Shown here piece after piece: positions 26,012-35,943 of a DNA stretch of 64,000 nt (position 1 is its first letter; every line of letters starts with the position of its first letter). The notes beneath the pieces are model-generated. The model worked only from the letters and a program-made list of their open reading frames with translations. It was not told the origin of the DNA and did no database searches. The translations under genes were made by a program, and so were the position numbers. The DNA is from Ricinus communis (Eukaryota; Streptophyta; Magnoliopsida; Malpighiales; Euphorbiaceae). The stretch spans positions 1,612,001 through 1,676,000 of the forward strand of contig NC_063256.1 in NCBI RefSeq assembly GCF_019578655.1, written 5' to 3'.

Positions 26012-27747
26012 TTCCCCCCCTCTTTGAAAGGATTCGACCTCGAATCAACGACTTCATCAAAATCAAAAGGAGACAAATTAGCAATATTAAAAGTAGCACT
26101 AACATTATACTCACCAGGTAAGTCAACTTTGTATGCATTATCGTTGATGCGCTCTATTACTTCAAATGGACCATCACCACGTGGCATCAACTTGGATTTT
26201 CTTTGATTAGGAAACCTTTCCTTCCTGAAGTGCACCCAAACCCAATCACCGACTTCAAATACCATCCTTTTGCGGCCCTTATTGCGTTGTTTGGTGATTT
26301 GTTCATTGCGTCTTTCCAAATTTGCACGCGCTTGCTCATGCAACTTCAACACAAATTCAGCCTTCTGTGCACCATCTAAATTCACTTGTTCACTCAAAGG
26401 TAAAGCAATCAAATCTAAAGGACTCAAAGGGATAAAGCCATAAACAATCTCAAATGGGAAAAATTGAGTAGAAGAATGCATACTACGATTATATGCAAAT
26501 TCAACATACGGCAAACAATCTTCCCATGTTCTCAAGTTTCGTTTAACTATGGTCCTAAGTAATTGTGACAAAGTTCTATTTACTACCTCAGTTTGACCAT
26601 CGGTTTGGGGATGACATGTAGTAGAAAAAAGTAATTTAGTTCCCAATTTACCCCATAAGGTCTTCCAAAAATAGCTCAAAAACTTGGTGTCCCTATCACT
26701 GACAATAGTTCTAGGCATACCATGTAAACGTACAATTTCCCTAAAGAACAATTCAGCAACATGTTGTGCATCATCGGTTTTCCTATATGCATTAAAGTGT
26801 GACATCTTTGAAAACCTATCCACCACAACAAAAATACTATCATGCCCATGCTTAGACCTAGGTAATCCAAGCACAAAATCCATAGATATGTCAATCCAAG
26901 GAGAATTAGGTATGGGCAAAGGCATGTATAACCCATTAGGTTGTGATTTAGACTTAGCTTGCTTGCATACAATACAGTTAGCACATAATCTATTCACATC
27001 AGATTTCATTTTAGGCCAAAAGAAATGATCATGCAAAACATCTAAAGTCTTTTGAACACCAAAGTGTCCCATCAAACCACCTTCATATGATTCTCTCACA
27101 AGCAATTCACGCATAGAACACATAGGAATGCATAGACGTTTTTCTTTGAACAAAAATCCATCATGTCTATAAAATTTATCAATAGCACCATGTTCACAAG
27201 CATGAAAAATAGAACCAAAATCGTGGTCATCAACATACAAGTCTTTGATATACTCAAAACCAAGCAATTTTGTTTTTAGAGAAGCAAGTAAAGCATACCT
27301 TCTAGATAATGCATCGGCAACTACATTTTCTTTACCTTGCTTGTACTTAATGACATAGGGAAATGCTTCAATGAATTCACTCCATTTAGCATGGCGCTTA
27401 TTCAACTTGTTCTGTCCCTTCAAGTGCTTTAATGCTTCATGATCCGTGTGAATCACAAACTCCTTAGGTAGCAAATAATGTTGCCAAACATTGAGTGCAC
27501 GCACAAGAGCATACAATTCCTTGTCATAAGTTGGATATTTCAAGCTAGCTCCATTCAACTTTTCACTAAAATAGGCTATTGGCTTCCCATCTTGCATTAA
27601 AACAGCTCCAATACCTACACCAGAAGCATCACAATCAATTTCAAAAGTTTTAAAAAAATTCGGAAGTGAAAGAATGGGAGATGAAGTAAGTTTGTCCTTT
27701 AGCATATTAAATGCGTTTTCTTGTTGTTCTCCCCAATGAAACTTCAC
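25876..27747 (-). pseudogene. Gypsy RNase H and integrase segment of the polyprotein
   Basis: A 623-codon frame. RNase H comes first ([34 protein letters not shown]). Integrase follows with its HHCC zinc-binding module (HFGV...CANCIVCK) and the D,D,E catalytic core: Asp in [10 protein letters not shown], Asp in VSDRDTKF and Glu in [12 protein letters not shown]. The C-terminal integrase domain ([25 protein letters not shown]) lacks an obvious chromodomain and ends in a basic [15 protein letters not shown] tail encoded within the LTR. The frame is intact in itself but cut from the reverse transcriptase by a frameshift near 27750-27770. Confidence 0.92.
26012..26025 (-). other. Gypsy polypurine tract
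   Basis: Directly inside the 3' LTR the minus strand reads AAAGAGGGGGGGAA. This is the expected primer site for plus-strand DNA synthesis. Confidence 0.85.
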
Positions 27748-27766
27748 GTTCTTCTTTACAAGCTCG

Positions 27767-28972
27767 TTAAGTGGTGCGGCAGGGCATCAAGTCCTTGACA
27801 AACCTCCCATAGAAGCTTGCAAGCCCATGAAAGCTCCTCACATCACTAACATTCTTTGGTGTTGGCCACTCCTTAATTGCTTTTACCTTATCTTCATCGA
27901 CCTGAATTCTATTTTCACTAACAACAAAACCAAGAAACACAAGTTTGTTTGTGCAAAAATCACACTTAGCAAGGTTAGCATATAAAGAATTCTCACGCAA
28001 AACCATCAATACCATCCGAACATGTTCAACATGCTCACTAAAGCTCTTACTATAAATCAAAATATCATCAAAGTATACTACCACAAATTTACCAATATAC
28101 GCACGCAAAACATGGTTCATTAGTCTCATAAAAGTACTTGGTGCGTTAGTTAAGCCAAAAGGCATGACCAACCACTCATACAAACCAAATTTAGTTTTGA
28201 ATGCTGTTTTCCACTCATCACCTATATTCATTCTAATTTGGTGATAGCCACTTCTCAAATCAATTTTAGTAAAGATAACACTTCCATGCAATTCATCTAA
28301 TATATCATCTAACCGAGGAATAGGATGACGATATTTAATGGTAATCTTGTTAATTGCACAACAATCAACACACATACGCCAAGACCCATATTTCTTAGGG
28401 ACTAACAAAACAGGAACAACACATGGGCTAAGACTTTCCCTAACATAACCTTTACTTAGTAGTTCTTCAACTTGGCGTTGCAGGTCTTTGGTCTCCTCTG
28501 GATTGACTCTATAGGCTGGTCTATTTGGAATGGATGACCCCGGCACAAAGTCAATTTGGTGCTCTATCCCCCTTAGTGGTGGCAACCCACTAGGTAACTC
28601 CTTGGGAAACACATCGTCATATTCCTGCAAAACACTTACAAACACACTAGGAAGAGAAGAGTTAAGATTATTAGTGTTAAATAAAGTCTCCTTGTACATA
28701 AGTACAAGTACTTGCCTATTTTCACTCAAAGCCTTTCTCATGTCTCGCTCTCTAACTAAGAAACTCACTTTTTTCTCGCTTGCCTCCCCTTTTTCTTGCG
28801 CCTTACTCGTTCTTTTGCTCACATTCTTGCACAAACCCTCGCTAAACTCTCCTTTTACCACTCGTTGCTCTCCCCCCTCATTATTTTCCACACAACTCCC
28901 CTTTTGCTTGTGCACCTTTTCTTTTTCATATACACTCTCACACTTTCTTTTTTCTTTCTCATATGCTTCCAT
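27767..28972 (-). pseudogene. Gypsy reverse transcriptase segment
   Basis: A Lys/Glu-rich linker is followed by a gypsy reverse transcriptase. It has [44 protein letters not shown] and the catalytic YFDDILIYS box. The catalytic aspartates are present. The frame ends early at [11 protein letters not shown] because of a frameshift; the matching downstream frame begins near 27765 and leads into RNase H. A stop also separates its start from the protease frame. Confidence 0.92.
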
Positions 28973-28990
28973 TCGGTCCTTTACAACTTT

Positions 28991-29413
28991 TTATAATTCA
29001 CAAACTTCTTTAAGACTTAATGGTGCCAAAACATACGGTTTTCCATCCATTACAAGAGAATATGCATTGGTTCGACCATTATGAATTACAGATCTATCAT
29101 ATAACCATGGTCTACCTAGCAACATATGACATGCTTGCATGGGAACAACATCACATAATACCTCATCATTATACTTCTTTACACTAAATGCAATCCGTAC
29201 TTGCTTAGTAACTCTAATCCCACTTTGATCATTAAGCCATTGCAAGGTGTATGGCTTAGGATGCTTAATAGTTGGAAGTCTAAGTTTATCAACCATCATA
29301 GCACTGGCTACATTAGTACAACTACCCCCATCAATGATTAAACTACAATTAGCATCATGGTTTTGTACTTTACATGTAGTATGAAATATGTTTTCCCTTT
29401 CGAGCGCCATCAT
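28991..29413 (-). pseudogene. Gypsy aspartic protease segment
   Basis: Contains the plant gypsy protease signature LIIDGGSCTNVAS and, further on, HMLLGRPWLYD. It overlaps the gag frame in a different register, so a frameshift lies at about 29370-29413. It ends with a stop after KEVCEL, after which the same frame continues as the linker before reverse transcriptase. Confidence 0.88.
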
Positions 29414-30533
29414 TAATAGGTTGTAAATTAAGAGCTCTAAAAGTTATAAGTACATTACTAACCTCACCCAATTGCACATCATCACATTCTTCCAACTCGG
29501 GCATGTATAGGTAATCCTCCTCACTTGGTTCGGATTCTTCATCACTCTCAAAGACCACTTCACCACCTCGAATTGCCATGGTTCGCTTGTTTGGACATTG
29601 GGAAGATATATGTCCATACCCCAAACACTTGAAGCATTGCACTTTCTTTGATTTGAGGTCACTTTGCGTCGTTGGTTTAGTGTTAACATCAAATTTAGGG
29701 GCTGGCTTGATGTCCTTTGATGCCTCATGACCCTTGTTAGGGGGCTGGTTGCTCCCTTTCCATGCGTTACTCCATTTTGAGCTAGGGGCAGCACTTCTGC
29801 TCTTGGTTTTTAATTGCTTTTCCACCTTTATGGCCATGTGCAACATATCCTCCATCTCTACATAATGCTGCAATTCAATTATGTTAGCAATATCACGATT
29901 CAAACCATGCAAAAATCTTTCCATTGTGGCTTCCCTATCCTCATATATATTGGCTCTAATCATAGCTATCTCCATAGATTGCTAATACTCCTCAACACTC
30001 TTACTACCTTGTACTAGATTTTGTAACTTGTTGTACAAATCCCTTTGGTAGTGCGATGGCACAAACCTTTTACGCATAATGCGTTTAACCTCATCCCATG
30101 AACCAACTTCGTGTTGCCCATGACGCCTACGACCACTCACCAATTGATCCCACCAAATGGCAGCATAATCACAAAATTCAACAACAAGTTTAACCTTTTT
30201 AGACTCACTGTAGTTATGACATTCAAAAACCCTTTCAACCTTCTTTTCCCACTCCAAATAAACTTCAGGGTCACTCTTACCATGAAAAGATGGTATTTTC
30301 ATCTTAATGCTACCTAAATTAGTGTCAATTTTGGGTTGGAGATTATGTCTAGACCCTTTAGACTCACTTTCTTGGTCATTATCAGAACCATCCCCTTTAG
30401 ACGTTTTAGGCATATCATTCAATAACCTAGTTAATTTATCATCTTGTTTTTGAAATTGTTTTGTCATATGTTCTACTACATCTCTCAATGTATAAGCTAA
30501 ATTTTCCAAAGTCAATGATGGTTCAGATGACAT
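29370..30533 (-). pseudogene. Gypsy gag (nucleocapsid polyprotein), one internal stop
   Basis: The first part (29982-30533) starts with ATG and contains the retrotransposon gag core (MKIPSFHGKSDPEVYLEWE, WWDQLV, KRFVPSHYQRDLYNKL). A TAG stop after VEEY (29979-29981) interrupts it. The frame continues at 29370-29975 with ERFLHGLNRDIANIIEL and a CCHC zinc knuckle (CFKCLGYGHISSQC), then an acidic stretch. In an active element this protein would form the particle and bind the RNA. Confidence 0.9.
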
Positions 30534-31152
30534 GGTTAAACCAAAAGACTAGGAAAGAAAAAAAAAAAGGACGTGATCAAGTGTTATACTCTGGAGGCTT
30601 CTTATAGTTAAAGGCAAAACAAGAAAAGATCACTCCCTCACGTGTTTCACTCACAAAGAATTGAATTCCTTATAGAAATTAAATCAAATTGTTCTAGTAA
30701 TCACAAGAACAAGTTTTTCACAACCTCTTAACGTTTATTAATTCTGAAGTTCAATAGAACACTCGTGAATCAATAAAACGAATTATAAGCGTGTGAACAA
30801 AACAAGCTTACAACTAATCGAACAAGACTCAATTAACCCAAAAGAAAAGCTTTTTAAGAGAAAACAAACAAAATTACCCAAATCAGAATTATAAGAATGA
30901 AGAACAGCTCCAATTAATTAAAAGGAATTGCGGAATGAATTAATCAAGAGTCAATTCTTCGAGAACTACCCAACACAAATGGTTAGGGTTAGTTTTCCGT
31001 TCCTTCCCTTTTTTTTTTTTTGGAAATCTGCCTTGGTATGCAGGTAGAATGAAAATAGTATACTTTCTTTTTATTTATAATGATGCGGTGAAATTGAGAT
31101 GAAATAGAAGAAAGACTCTTTAATTGAAAAAAAATGAACCAACTAACAAGTT

Positions 31153-31166
31153 TGGCTCCGATACCA
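31153..31166 (-). other. Gypsy primer-binding site (initiator tRNA-Met type)
   Basis: Two bases inside the 5' LTR the minus strand reads TGGTATCGGAGCCA. It matches the complement of the plant initiator tRNA-Met 3' end (TGGTATCAGAGCC) with one difference. Confidence 0.88.
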
Positions 31167-31168
31167 AA

Positions 31169-32068
31169 TGATACGAACTCGAACCGGATACGTTCAAACA
31201 CCAAGATAAGTAATGGTGAGAAAATCAAACTGATAAACGCTCTCCCTATTTAAGAGGAAGCACCCTTACCAATAAGTTCGAATTTGTCGCCCCAAGATCT
31301 AACTTGAAAGTTTGTAATTGATTATGGAACTAACAAACTTAGCAATAGAACTACTAAGCCCTTTAGTTATAAATAGATGAAGAATGTTCAAACAACTCAA
31401 GAAACTAATAAAAAGTTAATTGATTGATCAAACATGTAGATGTGAAACTAAATCAAACAAGTAATTTAATCTCAAGAAATTCAATAAGGAACACCTTAAG
31501 GAATAAGAGTTAACAACTCAAATAAAACTTCATTCAGAAATGTATATTGATCTTGTGTGTTTTAGCCGAAATACATAGCTCTATTTATAGAGTCTTGAAA
31601 TGATTTTAACCCTAAAAAAAGGACTAAGAGATAAGCAATAAAGAATCAAACCCTAAAAGACTTCTAATGCGGCCGCCTCCTTCTCTAAGCATAAGTGGTG
31701 GCCGCCCTAGGGTTAGGTGAGACCTCCAATGCTTCTAGAAACCCTAATGTGTTGCCCAATGCTTAGGGTGCGCCCAATGCTTCTAGAAACCCTAATGTGC
31801 GGCCCAATGCTTAGGGTGCGGCCCAATGCTTCTAGAAACCCTAATGTGCGGCCCAATGCAAGTTTAAGCTTCATTAATAGCAATTAATGTCACTATCTTT
31901 AAGGCGTTGTTATCTTCATTAAAAGCACCATCATTAGCCATCTTCAAAACATGCTCCAAGTAAGAATTTAAGGCTTGCTTGAACTTTTTACTCCTTGCTC
32001 GTGTCATTGGTCCTTCATAGGCTAGTGGATCCATGCTAGTTGACTTAGATGCATCCTTGGTTGCATCA
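31169..32068 (-). repeat. Gypsy 5' LTR (900 bases) with telo-box-bearing subrepeats
   Basis: TGATAC...GCATCA ends. Near the 3' end on the plus strand (31725-31857) it has a subrepeat of about 50 bases with CCAATGCTTCTAGAAACCCTAA present three times, against fewer in the 3' LTR, which explains the 61-base length difference. A TATA-like CTATAAATAG lies on the minus strand at 31581-31590, the likely element promoter. Confidence 0.94.
31581..31590 (-). promoter_or_regulatory. Candidate TATA box in the gypsy 5' LTR
   Basis: The minus strand reads CTATAAATAG, and the same sequence is kept at the equivalent place in the 3' LTR. It would drive minus-strand element transcription. Confidence 0.5.
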
Positions 32069-32301
32069 GCTGGCTTACATGAGGTCATACCTACTCGGTT
32101 AATAATCTCGGCTGCATATTTTCTTTGATAGAGAAATATTCCTCCTGCATGTCTGGTGACTGCAATGCCCAAAAAATAGCTCAAAGGGCCCAAATCTTTC
32201 ATAGCAAACTCATAAGCAAGGAGTGACATGATAGATAGTCGAAGAATGTCAGAGGATGCAGTGAGAATGATGTTGTCAACATAAAGTAGTATGTATGCCA
32301 T
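31864..32301 (-). pseudogene. Chimeric frame: copia reverse transcriptase fused to gypsy LTR coding sequence
   Basis: Positions 32069-32301 encode the copia reverse-transcriptase segment with YVDNIILTASS (normally YVDD, so a catalytic Asp is replaced by Asn) and LGPLSYFLGIAVTRHAGG. At 32068 the frame enters the gypsy 5' LTR without a break and continues through the LTR-encoded basic tail ([15 protein letters not shown]) to 31864. The fusion results from nested insertion; nothing suggests it is expressed. Confidence 0.9.
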
Positions 32302-32469
32302 GTCATTTCCCTTCCGATAAATAAATAAAGAATGATCACATTTGCTATGTGAGAAACCAATAGCAGAAGAGACAAAATCAGCAAACCATTAATACCAGGC
32401 ACGATGAGCTTGTTTAAGGCCATATAAGGATTTTTGAAGCAAACATACATAATCTGGATGTACTGGATC

Positions 32470-32931
32470 TCAGAATCCCATAGGCTGATGCATGTAAACG
32501 GTCTTATGAAGCTGACCATGCAAAAAAATATTTTTGACATCGAGCTGATGAATGGGCCATGATTTTGACAGAGCAAGACTAAAAACAGTCTGAATAGTAG
32601 CAAGCTTTACCACCGGGCTGAATGTTTTATCACAATCGACACCAATCTGTTGAGACCTGCCATCACCAACAAGACAGGCTTTGTGCCTCTCAAAAGAACC
32701 ATCAAAATTCATTTTATGAAAAAAAATCCATATAGAAAGAATTACATTCACATCAACAGGACGGGGTACCAAATCCCAGGTCTTATTTTGAATAAAAGCA
32801 TTAAATTCATCGGTCATGGCTGCTTTCCAATTTGGGTCGGACAAAGCAACTTTGGGGTTATTTGGTAAATGGGAAGGTGTAGCTGTAACAGATAAATTAA
32901 ATTGATGTTTAGGCTTAAATATCCCATGCAT
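32470..32931 (-). pseudogene. Copia reverse transcriptase, N-terminal part
   Basis: The frame shows WKAAMTDEFNAFIQNKTWDLVPRP, FSPVVKLATIQTVFSLA and HQLDVKNIFLHGQL, typical of the copia reverse transcriptase start. It ends in a TGA after the QPMGF box, where copia elements normally have Arg before Asp-Pro; this fits a CGA to TGA change. The second half of the domain is at 32069-32301. Confidence 0.88.
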
Positions 32932-33093
32932 ACTGCGAGTGGCTATGGACCGAGAATTATTTTGGACAGACGGGGTCTGATGTGAGCTTGGGGTTATATG
33001 GGTTGATCTGATGAGAGGAGAGTGTTGGTCAAGAGAGGGTTGGGGAGAGTTGTGAGTTGGTCTAGTACGTCGGGAGTAAACAAGGGATATTTT

Positions 33094-34353
33094 TTATGCG
33101 GAGGGAGGCTGTGGTGAGCTAGGCTCAGACGCTATAGGAGTGTGAGATGATATTGGGTCAGAAGAGGAGTGGAAAGTAGGAGAAGAAATAGGCTCCGGTT
33201 CATAGTGAAGTGGAACTATGTGATTTTGAAGATGATGGTGTAAGAGAGGATGCAGAGCATCATTTAAAAAATCATAGGTGTTGGAGGTGGGAGTATGTAA
33301 TTTGGTAAACGGAAATTGTGATTCATCAAAGACGACATGTCGAGATACAATAATTTTTTCGCTAGATAAATCATAACACTTATATCCTCTATGGTTAGGT
33401 GGGTATCCCAAAAAGACACATGAAGTGGAACGAGCATGAAGCTTATGTATAGTAGTTGAAGGAAAAAGAGGATAGCATAAGCACCCGAAAACTCTTAGAT
33501 GTGTGTATGAAGGATTCTGATGATAGAGAATTTGAGTGAGGGAGCACTGAGAGAGAATCTTGCTAGGTAGAATGTTTAGGAGATAAATTGCCATTTGGAG
33601 AGCATGATGCCAAAATGATGGTGGCAGAGAGGAGTGAGCAAGAAAAGTTCGAATTAAATTGTTGATGACTCGAATTTTACGTTCAGCTTTTCCATTTTGA
33701 GGAGAAGTACGAGGGTAAGAAAAATGGAAAACCATCCTATTGTTATAACAAAAAGACTTAAATTGGTTATTATCGTATTCCCTACCATTATCGCATTGAA
33801 AACATTTTATTTTATGCTCAAATTGAGTGCGGATAAATGCACTAAAGGACAAGAAAATAGAATAAACTTATGATTTCTTGCCAATAGGAAAAGTTTATAG
33901 AAAATTGGAGTAATCATCTAAAAATAGAATGTAATACTTATGACCTGCCGAACTTAAAATAGGAGATGTCCATAAATCACTATGCAAAATATCAAAAGAC
34001 ATTGTAGTACAAGAAGATGAGTCATAAAAAGGTAACCTGACTTGTTTCCAAAAAATACAAGACTGACAAACTAAGGTGCAAGAAAAATGCTTACAATCAA
34101 TAAACTGATTATTCCGAAGAGAGCGTAAAACAGGTGGTCCTGGGTGTCCTAAGCGATTATGCCATAGAATCGGAGAAAAAACGGCAAAGGTGGATGGGGA
34201 GGTGGCACGATAGGTTGGGGTTGTAGTGATAGGATAGAGACCCCCAGTGCTATTACATCTCATTATTGGCATCCCCGTCTGAAAATCCTTCACAGAAAAT
34301 CCAAAAGGATCAAAAGCAATAGATACATTATTGTCGATTGTGAAATGACGCAC
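33094..34353 (-). pseudogene. Copia integrase region, interrupted
   Basis: The upstream frame (33895-34353) has the GAG-pre-integrase zinc region LWHNRLGHPG...CQSCIFWKQ and the first catalytic Asp region (DILHSDLWTSP). Stops between 33853 and 33894 interrupt the core. The frame at 33094-33852 then carries CDNGREYDN (second Asp), the Glu region SPQNGKAERKIRVI and the downstream RVFGCLCYP and FLGYPPNHRGYKCYD motifs. Together they cover a copia integrase that can no longer be made as one protein. Confidence 0.9.
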
Positions 34354-34358
34354 AGATA

Positions 34359-34988
34359 TTAAGTTTTTAATGGGTTTAGGTGCATGAAGGACATTGTTTC
34401 AATGTAAAAGGGGTGAAGAGGAGGTAGGTTAGTTTGTCCATAACCACGAATTGGAATTTTCTGGCCACTACCAACAATAATATTTTTGGAATTGCTCATA
34501 TTAAAATAAGATGAAAGGTTACCTGGAGAGGCCGTCATGTGTGAGGTTGCACTGGTGTCCATGTACCAATTCGTATCAGGAGTATTAAGAGTCATAGTAT
34601 GCATTGCTTGTTCAATTTTAGTTGGATCATAACTTGAAGAAGTTGGTACAGAGCTGATAAACTTCTTCTGTGGACGATTGCAAGGATACCGGTGGTGGCT
34701 GAGTCCAAGAAGAAGTAGGGTACGGACATGGAGGGGCTGCCCAAGGCTGCGGTGCCCAACCCCATGGTGGATACTGTCCCCATTGCTGTGGTTGTTGTTG
34801 CCATGTTCGCTATTGCGACTACTGTGTGTGGTTGTTGCCACCATTAGCATGATTATTGCCACTACGACCACGCCCTCTATTGCCATTATTTTTGCCCCGA
34901 TTGTTATTGTGATTATGTCCAAGTTTCCGAGTAGTGTTATGACGGTTTGGTGCATTGCCTGAGCTAGAATATGAACCCTTGGATTCAT
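34359..34988 (-). pseudogene. Copia protease region remnant
   Basis: After a low-complexity stretch, the frame reaches WYMDTSATSHMTAS, the copia protease active-site motif with Gly of the usual DTGA changed to Ser. It ends at a stop just before the integrase frame. The first part of the frame, rich in His, Val and Met, looks out of register with the original gag C-terminus; the zinc knuckle is not recognisable. Confidence 0.75.
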
Positions 34989-35079
34989 TAGCAGAATTAT
35001 TGGCAGTGAAAAGGGTTGTACCTGCAGCGCTGGAAGAGGCTGCAGTTTATTTGGCCTTACGGGTTTCTTCGAGAATCAA

Positions 35080-35676
35080 TCACGAACGAGCCTCATAGAA
35101 AGGAGGCAAAGGATTGCTTTGTTGAATGAATGTAGCAACACCATCATAATTTTCATTTAAACCCGTAATTAATTGGAGAACTAACCGTTGATTCGATACT
35201 AGTGCACCAACATTTGATAGTTGATTGACAAACATTTTGAGTTCTTGACAATAGGCAGAAACAGTTTGAAAATCATCTAGATGAACATGAGTGAATTGAT
35301 TTTCCAGGTAGACAGCTCGAGAATTCTTGTTGTCTTGAAAAATATTCTGCAATCGCTCCCATGCTTGTTGAGCAGTAGAATCTGGTTCTAAGATGGTGCG
35401 CAATAGATCATGTGAGATCGTGCCGTAAATCCATTGAAGGACTATAGCATCCAGGCGTGACCAAAGTTCTTCATCACGTGCGACTGCCTTTTCCTTGGCT
35501 GCCTTAGAAGTCCGTTGAGTAGGAGGGATGATGTGGTCGATGACTTGGTATGCTCGGAAATGAATTTTAAATAACTCTGCCCAGGAAGAGTAGTGGCCTT
35601 TTTCCATCTCGAGAGTGATAGAAATGAAGTTCTTGACGTTGTTAACGGCAAGAGGATGAAATTTAGTTTCTGTCAT
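35080..35676 (-). pseudogene. Copia gag
   Basis: A 198-codon frame with the copia gag (UBN2-like) core: NFISITLEMEKGHYSSWAEL, LWSRLDAIVLQWIYGTIS, ARQ-like AQQAWERLQNIFQDNK and RAVYLENQF. It opens at ATG 35676, about 110 bases inside the 5' LTR, the expected place. It ends at EARS, where intact elements continue to a zinc knuckle. Confidence 0.88.
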
Positions 35677-35771
35677 TGGTATTGATAGAGAGGAAGAAAA
35701 TAAAAAAGAAGGAGAGAAGAAAGTGGGAAAGAGGCAGAAATTATTTTACAGCAGAGGCACAGCTAGGGTTT

Positions 35772-35784
35772 GAGGCTCTAATAC
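35772..35784 (-). other. Degenerate copia primer-binding site
   Basis: Just inside the 5' LTR the minus strand reads TAGTATTAGAGCC. This matches the initiator tRNA-Met complement TGGTATCAGAGCC with two transition-type differences. Confidence 0.65.
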
Positions 35785-35786
35785 TA

Positions 35787-35943
35787 TGAAAGAAATCATC
35801 CGTGTCTTTCTCATTGATTTTATATCATAATATACAAGTGTTTAATGCTAATCATAAGGCTATAATTTAGGCTACAAATAAGATAACTACCTTAAGATAT
35901 ACATGACAGAAGATAAGATAAATAATATTTACATAATCTAACA
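35787..35943 (-). repeat. Copia 5' LTR (157 bases)
   Basis: Paired with 24247-24423 and followed by the target duplication ATTAG at 35944-35948. It lacks the 20-base partial duplication present in the other LTR. Confidence 0.93.

Larger units (their letters stand above)
25173..32068 (-). mobile_element. Ty3/gypsy LTR retrotransposon nested in the copia element
   Basis: A 6896-base element with LTRs at 25173-26011 and 31169-32068 (TGATACGAAC...GCATCA ends). It is flanked by the 5-base duplication GCTGG (25168-25172 and 32069-32073) and lies inside the copia reverse-transcriptase region. On the minus strand it has an initiator-tRNA-Met-like primer site, gag with a CCHC knuckle, protease, reverse transcriptase, RNase H and integrase, the gypsy order, and a polypurine tract. 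The polyprotein C-terminus is encoded inside the 3' LTR, a trait reported for the CRM (centromeric) lineage; that assignment is inference. In the first 560 or so LTR bases I count about four substitutions and a two-base indel, so insertion looks recent. Two stops and two frameshifts make this copy non-autonomous. Confidence 0.95.
24247..35943 (-). mobile_element. Ty1/copia LTR retrotransposon, degenerate, split by a gypsy element
   Basis: The element is bounded by LTRs starting TGAAAG and ending CTAACA (24247-24423 and 35787-35943). It is flanked by the 5-base duplication ATTAG (24242-24246 and 35944-35948). Reading on the minus strand, the order is gag, protease, integrase, reverse transcriptase, RNase H, the copia order. 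Without the gypsy insert and its duplicated target it would be about 4.8 kb, normal for copia. It sits in intron 2 of the NAT10-like pseudogene, in the same orientation as that gene. The coding part is broken by many stops. By eye the two LTRs differ by about four substitutions over 157 aligned bases plus a 20-base indel, so it is older than the element nested in it. Confidence 0.95.
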
